From Anaeramoeba flamelloides (Eukaryota > Metamonada > Anaeramoebidae): a stretch of DNA of 64,000 nucleotides. The notes beneath the pieces are model-generated. The model saw nothing but the letters and a program-made list of their open reading frames with translations. It was not told the DNA's origin and did not search any database. Below, one piece after another: positions 1-10,531 of the stretch (within the stretch, counting starts at the first letter, position 1; every line of letters begins with the position of its first letter). Position numbers and translations under genes: made by a program. The stretch is from assembly GCA_027625915.1 (NCBI GenBank), contig JANTQA010000012.1, positions 12,238,501-12,302,500 of the forward strand, read 5' to 3'.

Positions 1-112
1 TCTAGTAAAATAATTTGTAAAAAAAAAAATTACAAATTTTGTACCTTAATTTGAGGTTTTTTTGTACCTTAAATTTCGTTGAAAGTTTGTACCTTAAATT
101 TGAAACTGATTG
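1..112. repeat. MITE family A, right end cut by window edge
   Basis: The block carries the spaced phrases 'tttgtaccttaa' and 'gaaactgattgta', which match the right end of the family A elements at 9711-9876 and 12039-12276. Those two elements have terminal inverted repeats reading roughly CAGTTGGTTTCACTTTTAAG from the outside in. Only the right end is visible here. There is no coding signal; the short reading frame across it (79-267) looks accidental. Confidence 0.5.
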
Positions 113-756
113 TATCTAAGATTCATATTTTTTGTGAAAAACAATATAAAAGGCTAATACAGGAAGAAAATAAGATTAACAATAATTCTTTGGTGAGTTT
201 TGTAGCTAAAATTCTATCTATATTTGATAATATCAAAATTTTTGACACATTTAAAGTAATGGAATGATCTAGAGTATAAATGTAATTGTTAGAAAGTATT
301 ATACGTTTGATTATTCATGAATTTAAACTAGATTTAGTTTAAAAATTTTATATATTTTTTCCATGATTTTTTCTTAATTGAATGCCTGTATTCAATAATA
401 ATGTAAATAATAAATTCAAGAAATAAAAATGATATTCAAGTGGGGAAACACTAAGATGGGTTTGAAAAATAAAAAGGAAAATTTTGAAAAAAAATTATAT
501 TTATAATAAGCAAAATACTTGTAAATTTTGACTTTTTAAGATATTTGGAATTTGTTATTTTTAAATGTTATCCAATTTTTAAATTGATTATTAAAAAAGT
601 TTAATAGGGGTGAGTATAATAATTTTAATAAGAATATTTTTTCTTATATTTAAGGATTGTTTTTTGTTCCTTTTTTTATTTAATTTTTGGATCACAACAA
701 ATAACTTTCCTTATTATTCATTGTTTTTCCATTAATCCCTAATTATCACAACACTA
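113..756. other. AT-rich intergenic DNA, nothing recognised
   Basis: This stretch is A/T homopolymer-rich with no convincing gene, RNA or repeat that I can match elsewhere in the window. Confidence 0.5.
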
Positions 757-1822
757 ACTTGAAAAAATAAAATTGAAAAAAAAAATAGATAGAACTAATC
801 CAATCATTAACACTACGTCTTGAATAATAAAGTTTATTCATAATATAATCAAAATTCAAGAACTTAAAATTCATGAGGACTATTTTATTTATTGTTTTTA
901 GTATAACCACCATTTTTAAAACTCTCCAGTCTAGAAAAATATGGTATTTTTTCAGGTAAAAAATTCCAAATAAACTGAAGAATGAATTTTAGTTTAATTC
1001 AACTCTGAGATATTTAGTTTGGTAGAAGATAATTACTATTAGTTTTGAAACTGTTGTACTCGTCTAATAAAACTGAAATAGAAAAAAAAAAATTACTGAT
1101 GATAATTAGTATGTAAAGGTCCGTCAAGTGTAGTAAAGTTCCTAGGTTTTTTTTGAATTTGAGAAATAAAAAGAAAGTTTTTTAAATTTTCTTTTAATTT
1201 CTTAAAATAAAAAAAAGCTAACAGTGCTTTTCTTGGGATTTTCTTTTTTATAAGAAAAATCTATGAATTGTGCAAATATACAGAAAACTCAAGAAAAACA
1301 AAAGATGGTTTTCCAGGATTCACACAAATTGAGAAAAAACCGAGATTTTACTCTATTCTTTTAAATTCTGGAAAAACTAACAAAATTAACCGTGTTTTTT
1401 TTTCTTTTTGTAATAAACCCAAATTATCGAAAATTTTCTGTTCAGTTTAAAAAATTAAAAAAAAACCTAACGAAAAAATCAAAAAAAAAAAAAAAATTTA
1501 TTCAATTTAAATCAATAACTAATTCTTTAATAGTCAAAATAATTAATTATCCGTTGAAGAATATTGATTAATTTTTAAATACTTTTAAAATTATAATTAT
1601 ATACTTTTAATAGTGATTAAAAAAATATTCAATTTTTTACTATTAAATTTGAAAAAGAATCTTTCTCTAAAATTGGATTTTCTAATTTAAATTGTTAATT
1701 ATCTTAAAAATTTTTTTTTGATCTAATAATCTTTAATTAACCAATAGTGTTTATTAAAAGTGAGGTTATCAAAAAGTGAATAATTGACAAATGTTTTATT
1801 TTTTTTTTTTTTTTTGATCGTA
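757..1822 (+). repeat. Family H dispersed repeat, copy 1 (full length)
   Basis: This is one of three long copies, with 40970-42182 and 54983-56172. A fourth, left-truncated copy is at 61855-62632. The shared order is: a left block containing 'taataaagtttattca' and 'gtataaccacc'; a middle block 'ctaataaaactgaaatag'; a core of hairpin modules (about 1120-1460) with 'ccaggattcaca' opposed by 'attctttta..ttctgg'; and a right block ending with a T-run and 'gatc'. No ORF runs through it, so it looks non-autonomous. The family is unknown to me. Confidence 0.7.
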
Positions 1823-2624
1823 CAGTCTTTACCCAATAACAACAAAAAAAAAAATAGCTTACCACAATGTTGAATCTCTCTGTGTATTATCAACCAATAT
1901 TCACTCAAAAATATTGTGTTGTTTTGTTATTACTAATTGTATATAATTGATTGTATTTGTTAAGGGTGGTAGAATATTGTTCGATTTTATTTGAAGTGAA
2001 CAAACTGCTTGATTTTTTATAAATAAAAAATTTTGAAAAAGTGTTTATAAAAACTTGAAGTGATAAAATAATAAGAGAATGGTTTTTTCTTATGATTTGA
2101 TATCAAATTATCCATTCAATAATCCAGAAAAGTGATTAAAGTTTTTTAGCTACACAGAATATCTAATAAATGGGTACTTATAGTCCTTTAATTCCCATAA
2201 TGAATTGTGGGTTAAGGATTATTAATAATCGGTATAAAATGAAAGGGGAGGGGGGGGTGGAAGAGGATGTCATAAGAACATTTTGTTGTTTTATCAAAGG
2301 ATCTTAATTAAGGAGATCTAATAAAACATATACATGGAAAATTCATAAAATCTAACACTCTTGGTAAAAAAATATTATTTGACACTTTTTGGAAATTAGC
2401 GTATAGATATTTTTTCTTTATTTTTTTTTTTACTTGAATATGTTCTGATGGGTTTTATTCAACTGTTTTAATATGTTACTTCTATAGTACCCTTAATAGA
2501 TCTGATATCGATGTTAAAGAAGGCTTTTGGATTCTGTATAAGATGTAAAAATAGAATATTTTTTCTGATTTTATAAATTTGAATATCAATTATGATCAAT
2601 CCATCAATATAACTTTTAAAATAC
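1823..2624. other. AT-rich intergenic DNA, nothing recognised
   Basis: Homopolymer-rich DNA with a short G-run near 2245-2260. I see no coding or repeat match. Confidence 0.4.
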
Positions 2625-2790
2625 AAAACTTACACAACACTTAAAATGGCATTAATAATTCCAAATTAAGATACTTTTTTTAGATCAAACTTTTTTATAT
2701 AACTTTTTTTTGAGAATCCAAATTTGTGCAACTTAATTTGTAATTTTTTTTTACGTTGAATTATGACTGGAAGACACACAATATAAAAAT
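2625..2790. repeat. Diverged MITE family A-like copy
   Basis: The left part 'ccaaattaagatac' and right part 'atccaaatttgtgcaactta' follow the order seen in family A at 9711-9876, but the ends are poorly preserved. This is a weak call. Confidence 0.3.
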
Positions 2791-2894
2791 TCTATGAAGT
2801 GTACTCAATGTTTTTGATTATGGTACCTTTGGTTAAATATAAAATCTCTTCAAAAAATGTGACTTGTTTGTTGTAATTCTTGGAAAAAAAAAGA

Positions 2895-3225
2895 TTTTGT
2901 ATTCAAGAAAAAACCATTATTAAATCATTTTTGTAATTCACTTTTAAATTCTAATATTTAAAAACCTGATATTGTAAAAATTAATGTAAAATAAAACCAA
3001 AAACTTGAAAGAAAGTGAATAATTATTTTTTTGAAATGAGTATTACAGATTTTTTTTTTACTATACTTTCATTGGGAATGTTCAAAAAATATAATTTTTG
3101 ACCAGCTTTTTATTAAATTTGTTTTAAAAGAAATTTATTTTTATTAATTTTCAGAGTTATTATTAATCTTTTCGAAAGTTTTTTTTTTTTTTCCACATTA
3201 TCTTTTGCAAAACGAACTATCATAC
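2895..3225 (-). repeat. Family M dispersed repeat, copy 1
   Basis: In reverse orientation it matches 5230-5660, 11490-12310, 17270-17600 and 39880-40210, and directly it matches 52910-53450. Shared marks are 'aaataaaaccaaaaact', 'gaaatgagtatta' and 'tttccacat.atcttt'. It has no ORF. Confidence 0.6.
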
Positions 3226-3381
3226 AAAAAATAAATGTTTCAAAAAAAAAAAAAAAAAAAAATAAAATAATTTTAATCCAATTTTATTTTGTATGATTCA
3301 TGATAGCTTTTGCAATTTTGTGTTGTATGTTTTTTAAGAAACTGAAAGAAGAAGTGAGGTAATATATAAAAAAAGTGAATT

Positions 3382-3388
3382 AAAAAAA
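3382..3388 (-). terminator. RNA polymerase III terminator of tRNA-Ala
   Basis: Seven A on the plus strand give seven T on the coding strand, two bases after the tRNA 3' end. This is a standard Pol III stop. Confidence 0.75.
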
Positions 3389-3390
3389 TT

Positions 3391-3461
3391 GGATAAACGG
3401 AGAATCGAACTCCGGGCCTCCTCAATGCAAATGAGACGCGATACCACTTCGCTATTTACCC
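3391..3461 (-). tRNA. tRNA-Ala (anticodon UGC)
   Basis: The 71-nt gene folds as a full cloverleaf. It has a 7-bp acceptor stem (GGGTAAA with TTTATCC), a 3-bp D stem GCG/CGC with loop AAGTGGTAT, a 5-bp anticodon stem TCTCA/TGAGG around loop TTTGCAT, a 5-nt variable loop, and a T stem CGGAG/CTCCG with loop TTCGATT. The anticodon is TGC. The third acceptor pair is G:U, the known identity signal for alanyl-tRNA synthetase, which supports the assignment. The internal promoter boxes read TAGCGAAGTGG (A box) and AGTTCGATTCT (B box). There is no intron and CCA is not encoded. A T7 terminator follows. It is the only tRNA I found in the window. Confidence 0.95.
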
Positions 3462-4104
3462 GTTATTAAAAAGCGTCAAAATAATTTGTTCGCATAATTC
3501 TATACACTTGTAACTTTTCAAAAAAATGTAAAATCGAATCATTCATAGAGATTCAATAAAAACAAACAACATCAACTTATTTTACTTTAAAACTCAACAA
3601 ATACAAACCACACAATAATTATTGATTCTAAAAACACTGATCATTACCTCTTTTTATACTTCACAATATAATCCTAATAAAACTTAAATAACCTAACCTA
3701 CTATAATTAACAAAATCCATACATACAAAAAAAAATATCAATTTATTATCAATACTATTTATTTCATCATACATTAAACAAAATTAATATTCATGTTTAC
3801 AAAATGAGATTTTTAATTCGATCGAACTTTCAATTTTTTCTTTTCTAAAGAAGCTTAAATCAAGAATTTTCCTTTTAAAATATGGAACGAAGATGGTTTT
3901 TTATAATTCTTTGGATGTGTTTTTTTTTTGGAAAAGTTGAATGAAAATTTTGATCTTTTTATTTTGGGATTAACACAATAATTAAAAATAAAATTCTGAA
4001 AAAAGAAAAAACTTTAATGACTAGGTTTTTATGAGCTGAAAATATTCAAATAATTGATAAAATCACCCTTGGATAAGTTATGAAATCCAAGTAATATTTG
4101 TCTA
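3462..4104. other. AT-rich intergenic DNA, nothing recognised
   Basis: I see no gene. Around 3925-3990 a phrase 'ttgaatgaaaattttgatc' resembles the arm of MITE family J (15118-15357), probably a fragment. Confidence 0.4.
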
Positions 4105-4530
4105 ACGAGAATTTCTTTTAGAAAAAATGAGATATTTTCACAATTTCAACAATTTTCACAATTTTTACCTTGTTAGATCATGCTAAATTTTGAATTTAAT
4201 ATTTTAGAATTTCAATTTCACCTTTCAGAACCCACACTATTATCTAGAGATGTTCTAAATATTCTTTAAATTTGCTTTTAGAGGTTTGAAATGTTCTCAA
4301 ATTTGAAATGCACTTGAAAATCCCCAAAAGCCATTTTTTGCAATTATTTTTATTGTTATTTTCAATTTTCCTTTTCATTGAATAACAAAGAAAAATAGTC
4401 TTAGTGAAAAAGTAAAAATGACAAAAAATGTTTTTTTTTTTGTCCAATTTCTTCTATGTGAAAATTTTTTTGGAGAAGCGTAAGTGAAATAAGACAATTA
4501 CTCAGCCTCCTCAAGGGTGGGAACATAGTC
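4105..4530 (+). repeat. Family C dispersed repeat, copy 1
   Basis: It is alignable by eye with 23105-23490 in the same orientation. Both contain 'ctgttctaaatatt' or 'gatgttctaaatatt', then 'gtttgaaatgttctcaaatt', then 'cttgaaaatcc', and end with 'acaattact..g..aacatag'. It is non-coding and its type is unknown. Confidence 0.55.
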
Positions 4531-5229
4531 CTTAATGTGGATTTTTTTTTTACAGAAATTTCTGTTACATATTTTTATTTTACGGAATATTGTGTATAAT
4601 TTATTTTAGATAAATAAAGGTTAATCAATTTAGTATTGGAAATATAATTCTATGAAAATTTTATAAGATAAAATTAAATTCTTTGTTAAATATGGTAAAC
4701 TTAAATAATTCTAACAAAATAATTGGCATATATACACCCAAAAGCAGATAACCAAAAAAAAAAAAAAATGTTTGAATAATAATGAGTTTCAAGGGGTACT
4801 GAAAAGGTTTTAGATTGATAGATTAAGTGAAGAGCAAATTATTTATATTATTGTATCCCTTAGGAATGATTTATATGGATAAATTCAAACCGATTATAAA
4901 CTTGTTGGTTCATTTTAGATTGTATTATTTTTTAATAACGAACTTTTAAAACGTTTTTTTTTTTTTTTTTTTTTTTGGACAAAAGCCTTATTTTAAACTA
5001 ATTTACAAGTTTCATTTATATTTTAACCTGTAAATTCTTTCTTGGAATTCCACTATAGTATTTTCAACATTCCACAGGTGGGAAAAAAAATTTATAAGGC
5101 TATATTTCTTTTTTATCAGCAATGAATCATAAAGTGTTTTTTAAAGATGTTAACTCTCCTTTAAATGTCATTGGTAATGGCTCTCATGTTTAATATTATA
5201 TTCTTATCAAAAAAAAAAATTAATTTTCA

Positions 5230-5660
5230 GATCAAATCATTTCTTCTAATTTTGTCAAATTTTTGTTTTCCTTTTTAATTTGTTTTTTTTTTTGTTTTTC
5301 TTTCTTTTTTTTTTTTTTTCTTTTCATAAGATCTATTTTTTGTTTTGAAAAAGATCGTGTGGGAAAAAAAAAAGATCTTTGAAAATACTAATAAACATTA
5401 AAAATTTTGAGACTCTGTGATTTCTATAAAATTCTGATAATTATGGGTCAAAAAAGCTTTTTCTTAATCATTTTTCGGTTAAAGTGGGATAATAAATAAT
5501 CCTTAGGGCTACTATCAACAATCATGGCAATTTTTTTTTTTGTTTTTGGTTTTATTCTTATTTTAAAAATTTAAAATATCGGGGTTTTGTATGTTTAGAT
5601 TAATTTAAAAGTGGACTATAAATTAGAATTAATAATTAGTTTTTCTTGAATACCCAGGGA
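5230..5660 (+). repeat. Family M dispersed repeat, copy 2
   Basis: A pyrimidine-rich left part is followed by 'gatctttgaaaatac', 'tgtgatttct', 'ggttttattctt' and 'aattaataattag'. The order is the same as in the copy at 11490-12310. Confidence 0.6.
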
Positions 5661-5845
5661 TGTTTATTTTAATTTATTATTTTGTGGTGGGTCAAAATTT
5701 TGAAATCTACTCTAGAAATCCAATATAAAATTAAGGATATTAAAAAATAATGATACTCGCCATAAGACTCGAAAAAATCGATAATTACTAACAAAACTAT
5801 TTATTTATTGTTTTGTTTCCATTTTCTAAATAAATATATAGTAGG

Positions 5846-6340
5846 TAAAAAAATACCAGACATGAAAAAAATCCCTAACAAGATTTTTAATTGTGAATAT
5901 TAGTAAAATTATTATTATTAATTTTTGTCTAATTTCAATGAAATCCTTATTATAAATAGCCAATTTTTTTATGGAATTAGTAATAAACCTACCTAAAGTC
6001 CATCAAAGTAAGGTGTCTCTAGAATACTCGAGTAATTGAATGATAGCCTATGTTGATCAACTTTTTTTAAAAAACAATCGAGTTTTATAGAGGATTACTA
6101 GAGTTTGGAAAATGATAATTTTTCTTCTTGTTTTTTGATTGATTGAATGGTGCTTTGAATAAGTGTGATTTCATTAGTCATCATTCCAACAGTGGGTGAG
6201 TTATAATTTAAAAAGTTTGATTCTTTAAAAAAGAGAATTTGATTTTAAATAAAAGAAATTGTACAACAATTTTTATAAGATTTACTATTAATAATGATGT
6301 CTGGGATTATTTTCAGGTTCAATATTTTTTTAATACCAAA
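5846..6340. repeat. MITE family E, copy 1 (about 495 bp)
   Basis: The left end 'aataccagacatga' is mirrored at the right end by 'tgtctgggattatt..tcaggttc', followed by 'aatacc'. Internal phrases ('gggtgagttataat', 'aaaaagtttgattctt') recur at 7378-7690, and in reverse within 13075-13563. It has no ORF. A terminal-inverted-repeat element without coding capacity fits best. Confidence 0.6.
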
Positions 6341-6471
6341 CTTTGTTATAAAAAAACTCTATGTAAACACAACCTTATTACAATATTCTTCAAAAAATAA
6401 AAAAACTTGAACAAAACAATTGATAAAAGAGGATCTTAAAATATTTTATTTAAGTAAGAGGATTAAAGGGT

Positions 6472-6777
6472 TTAGACACCATAACCATAAACGGTTCTTC
6501 TTTGTCTTTTTAATGCATAAACAACATCCAAAACAGTAACTGTTTTTCTTCTGGCGTGTTCAGTGTATGTAACTGCATCACGTACAACGTTTTCGAGGAA
6601 GGCTCTGAGTACATTCCTTACTTCATCATAGATTGTTGCTGAGATTCTTTTAACACCTCCCCTTCTGGCCAATCTTCGGATAGCTGGTCGACTGATCCCT
6701 TTGACAGATTCAAGGATTGCTTTTCTTCTTTTTGCTCCTCCTTTTCCCATTCCTTTTCCTTTTCCTTTTCCTGACAT
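6472..6777 (-). CDS. Histone H4
   Basis: This is core histone H4, which pairs with H3 to form the (H3-H4)2 tetramer at the centre of the nucleosome. The 101-residue product has the whole histone fold, including the near-invariant stretches [16 protein letters not shown] (about residues 31-46) and [16 protein letters not shown] (about 65-80), and a C-terminus ending YGYGV. It is one or two residues shorter than usual, with changes confined mostly to the tail. The family's Arg3 is Lys here, the tail reads [13 protein letters not shown], and AKRHRK is shortened to AKRRK. Lys16 in GGAK is kept. It is intronless. The start is fixed by the conserved MSGKGK. It lies divergent from histone H3 with about 1.65 kb between them and shares the same upstream block (6819-6950). 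Confidence 0.98.
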   Translation of the reverse strand: MSGKGKGKGMGKGGAKRRKAILESVKGISRPAIRRLARRGGVKRISATIYDEVRNVLRAFLENVVRDAVTYTEHARRKTVTVLDVVYALKRQRRTVYGYGV

Positions 6778-6818
6778 ATTAATAAAAGTGTTTCTTAATT
6801 TTTAAAATATATAATAAT

Positions 6819-6950
6819 AAAAAAATGATTAAAAATTCTCGAAAATTTCATTAAAAAGAAAATTACATTTATGCCAAAAGAATCAAGTTTTTCAAAATAA
6901 AATTAATAGTGTTCTTCCAATTAAGATTTATTTGAAATTAATAGTAAAAC
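6819..6950 (-). promoter_or_regulatory. Histone promoter block, H4 side
   Basis: Read toward H4, this block is nearly identical to 8268-8399 read toward H3. The proximal 97 bp (6819-6915 against 8303-8399) show three mismatches by eye, and weaker similarity extends about 35 bp further. It lies 42 bp from the H4 start codon, so it probably covers the core promoter and transcription start. Shared marks are 'ttttggcataaatgtaatt' and 'aagaacacta'. Confidence 0.8.
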
Positions 6951-7377
6951 TCGAATAAAAAAACTAAAAAATAGAATAATTAATTTTTGTGAAAATAATC
7001 CAATATTTTTAAGAATTTAATTAGACTTTTTCAAATTTAAAAGACCAAATAACCAATTCAAAAAATTTATAATTAATTGAAAAGAAGTGACAAGAACCAA
7101 ATAGTAAATTAAATACATTGTTTAAACATGTTTTAGTTAACAGCCTTACTCCTATACCAATTTATTACAGCTTCTATTTTTATTGATTATGATTATTTTT
7201 ATTTTTTTAATAACGAATAAATCAATTGTCTCAGCTTTTATCTTTTTTTTTTTTTCAATTTCTTGTAGATAGATCCTTGAAAAGAATAAACTGTAATTAG
7301 CTATACGGCTATAAATTCTGCGGACTCTTTTTTATTATTACATTGGGTAGGATAGAAATCATAAATGTTTGGTTGCC

Positions 7378-7690
7378 TCAGTACATATAACTTTATTTGA
7401 AAAACAATTGAGTTTGATAGAGGTTTACTAGAATTTGGAAAATGAATAATTTTTATTCTTGATTTTTAAAAAAGATGATCTGTTGTTTTGAACAAGTTCG
7501 GGTTCATTAATCGTCATTCTAATAAGTGGGTGAGTTATAATTTTAAAAAGTTTGATTCTTAAAAAAAAGGATTGGATGTCAATAAAACAATTACACAACA
7601 ATTTCACTAATATTCACAATTGAAAATCAGTGTCCGGGATTTTTTTCATTCTCGTTATTCTAACCACTACTTTATGGATATACTCAAATA
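7378..7690. repeat. MITE family E, partial copy 2
   Basis: It matches the right half of 5846-6340 in the same orientation ('gggtgagttataat', 'agtttgattctt', 'gtgtccgggatt'). The left end is missing or eroded. It lies between the two histone genes. Confidence 0.5.
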
Positions 7691-7844
7691 AATATCTGAC
7701 AATTTTTACTTCCTTTTTCATTTTTGGAATTGTTTTACTCAAGTGTTTGAAAAAAGTATTTTATTTGTTCAAATCTTCAGAAACTTTGTAAAATAAGTTG
7801 ATCTTCGAAAAATTGATTTTAAAAGAGACTTTTTTAATTGTTGA

Positions 7845-8000
7845 GTTCATAGATTACAAAAATAATAATTGAAGTAAAAATTTTGCTGGTTTTAGAATTA
7901 TAAACGAGTATAAATTTTCACTTCCTTTTAAAGATTTTCTTGTTCAAAAGAGAGTTCTCAAACAAGTATGTTTGTAATTTAAAACCTCTATTTGAAATTG
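7845..8000. repeat. MITE family K, probable fragment
   Basis: 'gaattataaacgagtataaattttcacttcct' style wording, followed by 'caaacaagtatgtttgtaattt', resembles 48367-48545 and 57176-57345, but the ends are not clear. Otherwise 6951-8267 shows no gene. Confidence 0.35.
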
Positions 8001-8267
8001 GAAATTGATTCCTTTTTTAATTTGATTCTCAGTTTTAAATACAATTTTATTTCTATTCAAAAATCTTTATTTTAAAGTCTGAGTCCATAAATTCAAAATT
8101 ATGAAAAAAAAATAGAGGGTGGGGGTGTTTCCCTTTCTTTTGATTTCAAGATTTCTATAATTATCTCACAAACAAAAGGAAAAAAAAATCAATATCAGAA
8201 AGTAAATCGGAAAATTATTGGATTATTTTCACAAAAAATAATATTCTATTTTTTAGATTTTTTTTAA

Positions 8268-8399
8268 TAGTTTTACTCAATCTTTCATAAATCTTATTTG
8301 AAAGAACACTATTCATTTTATTTTGAAAAACTTGATTCTTTTGGCATAAATGTAATTTTCTTTTTAATAAAATTTTCAAGAATTTTTAATCATTTTTTT
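8268..8399 (+). promoter_or_regulatory. Histone promoter block, H3 side
   Basis: This is the mirror partner of 6819-6950. It ends 31 bp before the H3 start codon. Its near-identity to the H4 block contrasts with the heavy decay of other repeats in the window, which argues for selection or recent gene conversion. Confidence 0.8.
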
Positions 8400-8430
8400 A
8401 TTTGTAATAAATTTTCATAATAGTTTAATA

Positions 8431-8976
8431 ATGGCAAGAACAAAACACGCAGGACAAAAAGGAACCAAAGGACAAAAAGGACAAAAAGGAAGAAAATCCA
8501 CAGGAGGAAAAGGACCAAAAAAAGGACAAAAGGGACAAAAAGGAAGAAAGGGACAAAAGGGTAGGAAAGGAACCAAGGGACAAAAAGGACAAAAAGGAAG
8601 AAAAGGAACCAAGGGAACAAAAGGAACCAAGGGAACAAAAGGAACCAAGGGTGCTAAAGGAGAAAAGGGAACCAAAAGACCAAGAAGATACAGACCAGGT
8701 ACTGTTGCCTTGAGAGAAATCAAAAAATACCAAAAATCCACAGAATTGCTTTTAAGAAAGCTTCCCTTCCAAAGACTCGTCAGAGATATCGCCCAAGAAT
8801 ACAAAGGCGATCTTCGTTTCCAAAGCGCAGCCATCGCAGCTTTACAAGAAGCCACTGAAGCTTATGTTGTTGGTGTACTTGAAGACACAAATCTCTGTGC
8901 AATCCACGCTAAAAGAGTCACAATCATGGATCGTGATCTTTCCTTAGCTGTTAAAATTAGAGGAGACAAACTCTAA
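8431..8976 (+). CDS. Histone H3 with greatly expanded Gly-X-Lys tail
   Basis: This is core histone H3. The fold (residues 86-181) is well conserved: [27 protein letters not shown] and [12 protein letters not shown] are all present. The protein has 181 residues instead of the usual 136, and all of the extra length (45) is in the N-terminal tail. The tail begins with the canonical ARTK. RKSTGGK, normally at 9-15 (counting Met), is displaced to residues 21-27. Triplets G-X-K (X is Q, R, T, A or E) fill residues 8-22 and run 17 times without a break from 32 to 82, giving 26 lysines in the first 83 residues. The usual ARKSAPATGG segment (Lys27 region) is gone. TKRPRR stands where VKKPHR normally lies, so Lys36 may be kept. 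At DNA level the tail is built from 9-bp units such as ggacaaaaa and ggaaccaag, which suggests slippage growth. It is intronless and divergent from H4. Whether it is the only H3 or a variant cannot be told here. Confidence 0.96.
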   Translation: MARTKHAGQKGTKGQKGQKGRKSTGGKGPKKGQKGQKGRKGQKGRKGTKGQKGQKGRKGTKGTKGTKGTKGTKGAKGEKGTKRPRRYRPGTVALREIKKYQKSTELLLRKLPFQRLVRDIAQEYKGDLRFQSAAIAALQEATEAYVVGVLEDTNLCAIHAKRVTIMDRDLSLAVKIRGDKL

Positions 8977-9299
8977 TTTCTCTTCTCTAATTCATTCCTC
9001 TTTTTTTTTTTTAATTTTATGACAAAATAAAACACCTTTTAATTTTATTTGCTTGTTAATTTTCGTTTTTTTGTTTTTTTTTTGTTTTGTGTTTTTGTAC
9101 TTTGTTTTTGTTTTTTGTTTTGGTTGTGAAAACTTTTTTGGAATGTTCTCTCATAATTTTCTGTTGTTTTTGGTGAGTAACATAACTTTGTAAACCAACA
9201 GTATTAACCTGGTATAAATATTCAAGACTGACGTTCAGTTCTTAAACCAAGTTCATTTTTAGATATTGATTTCCTCTTCAGACTGTGATATTCCGATTA
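8977..9299. other. 3' flank of H3, GT-rich
   Basis: T-runs and a GTTTT-rich stretch (about 9060-9125) follow the stop codon. I looked for the stem-loop of animal replication-dependent histone mRNAs and saw none. Confidence 0.5.
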
Positions 9300-9479
9300 T
9301 TAAGGGACTAGCCTCTATTATTTTTTTTTTGACCAATTTCTAAATAAGGATTCCTAATCTAGAAATCTGCTTAATTTTGCAAACAAACAGGAGTTTTTCA
9401 AATCTAAGTAATAGGTAAAAAATTTTCAAAATCTTGATTAACTTTAGGGTTAAAGAATTACGAGAGATTAGCCCCTTAA
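9300..9479. repeat. MITE family I, copy 1, TTAA-flanked (180 bp)
   Basis: It begins TTAAGGGACTAGCCTCTATTA and ends with TAGCCCCTTAA, which reads TTAAGGGGCTA from the other end. The copy at 58975-59154 has exactly the same span between its TTAA ends. A 3'-end copy lies at 19250-19404. It is non-coding. TTAA at both ends recalls the target preference of piggyBac-like transposases; that link is inference. Confidence 0.7.
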
Positions 9480-9710
9480 CAAAATTTGGACTGTTGGATC
9501 ATAAAATAATGAGAATTGGTAAATCAGTGTATATAATTCTGATTTAATTATGTGATTTTTTTGTAAATAGACTTTGATCTAAATAAAGTTGAAATATTTC
9601 CTATAAATACACCCGTTACACCTTCCCGACTAAAAAATAAATTAAAGTAAGTAAATTTTGGGTACAATATACAAACTAACAAATAAACATATTAATTCAA
9701 TTTAACAAGT

Positions 9711-9876
9711 CAGTCAGTTTCAAATTTAAGATACAAAAAAATATCAAATTAAGACACTTTTTTTGGATTTTTTATACAATTGATTTTACTAGAATCTGAA
9801 ATTTGTGCCTTAATTTGAGATTTTTTTATACCCTAATTCCCGTTGAAGTTTGTTCCTTAAAAGTGGAACCGACTGT
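9711..9876. repeat. MITE family A, complete copy
   Basis: The left end 'cagtcagtttcaaatttaag' is mirrored at the right by 'ttaaaagtggaaccgactg'. Next to each end is an 'aattaag.cac' or 'gtgccttaatt' pair. The element is about 166 bp, with no coding capacity. Confidence 0.6.
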
Positions 9877-10531
9877 AAATAAATTCGAATATCTACAATA
9901 TAATAATTTACAAACAACAGTCACTGTAAATTATTTTGAATTGGGGAGTATATTTGCTCTAATGTCTTACAAGAATAAAGTTAATTTTCACATTGAACAC
10001 ATTTTTATATATCTTATCTTCTTTCCAATTTTTTATTAAAAATTCCATTTCAGGTAACTTCGAAATAAAAAAAAACCAACAACAATAAAATTAAAATTCA
10101 ATCAAAGATCAAAAAAATTTCCAAATTAAAACAATAAGATTTTTCTCAAAACATTTTTACTCATTCAAAAAAATTTAAACAACATGATTTCACCCAGTGA
10201 ATATAGACGATGTCATTAAATTGAAAATTTCCAAAACAATTACTTCTCAACGAAAAACAAGAATAAGAAAAAATTTCAAAAATCTGAAAAAATAATTTCA
10301 AAGTTCCAAAATTAGATTTTTTTCGACAAATATCGATTCAAAAACTTGGCCAAATATATAATTTCTCCATTACAATGGGCCCCATTGACTGGAAAATAGT
10401 TTAATTTAAAATACAACAAGGTTTTGGATAATTATCAAAAATAAAAATGGAAAATTTAAAATTAGGATATATTCTAAAAATATCAAAATGTTTATTCTAA
10501 ATTAAAAACCATTTTTGAATAAAACTTTAAA
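9877..10531. other. 3' flank of sorting nexin gene, nothing recognised
   Basis: AT-rich spacer between H3 and the converging end of the sorting nexin gene. I see no gene, RNA or repeat match. Confidence 0.4.

Noticed and set aside
8390-8855. Three overlapping minus-strand frames rich in Phe, Leu and Pro
   Set aside because: They are the antisense of the repetitive H3 tail and have no independent support.
8977-9060. Possible histone 3' stem-loop
   Set aside because: No 6-bp stem with a 4-base loop after the H3 stop, nor after the H4 stop.
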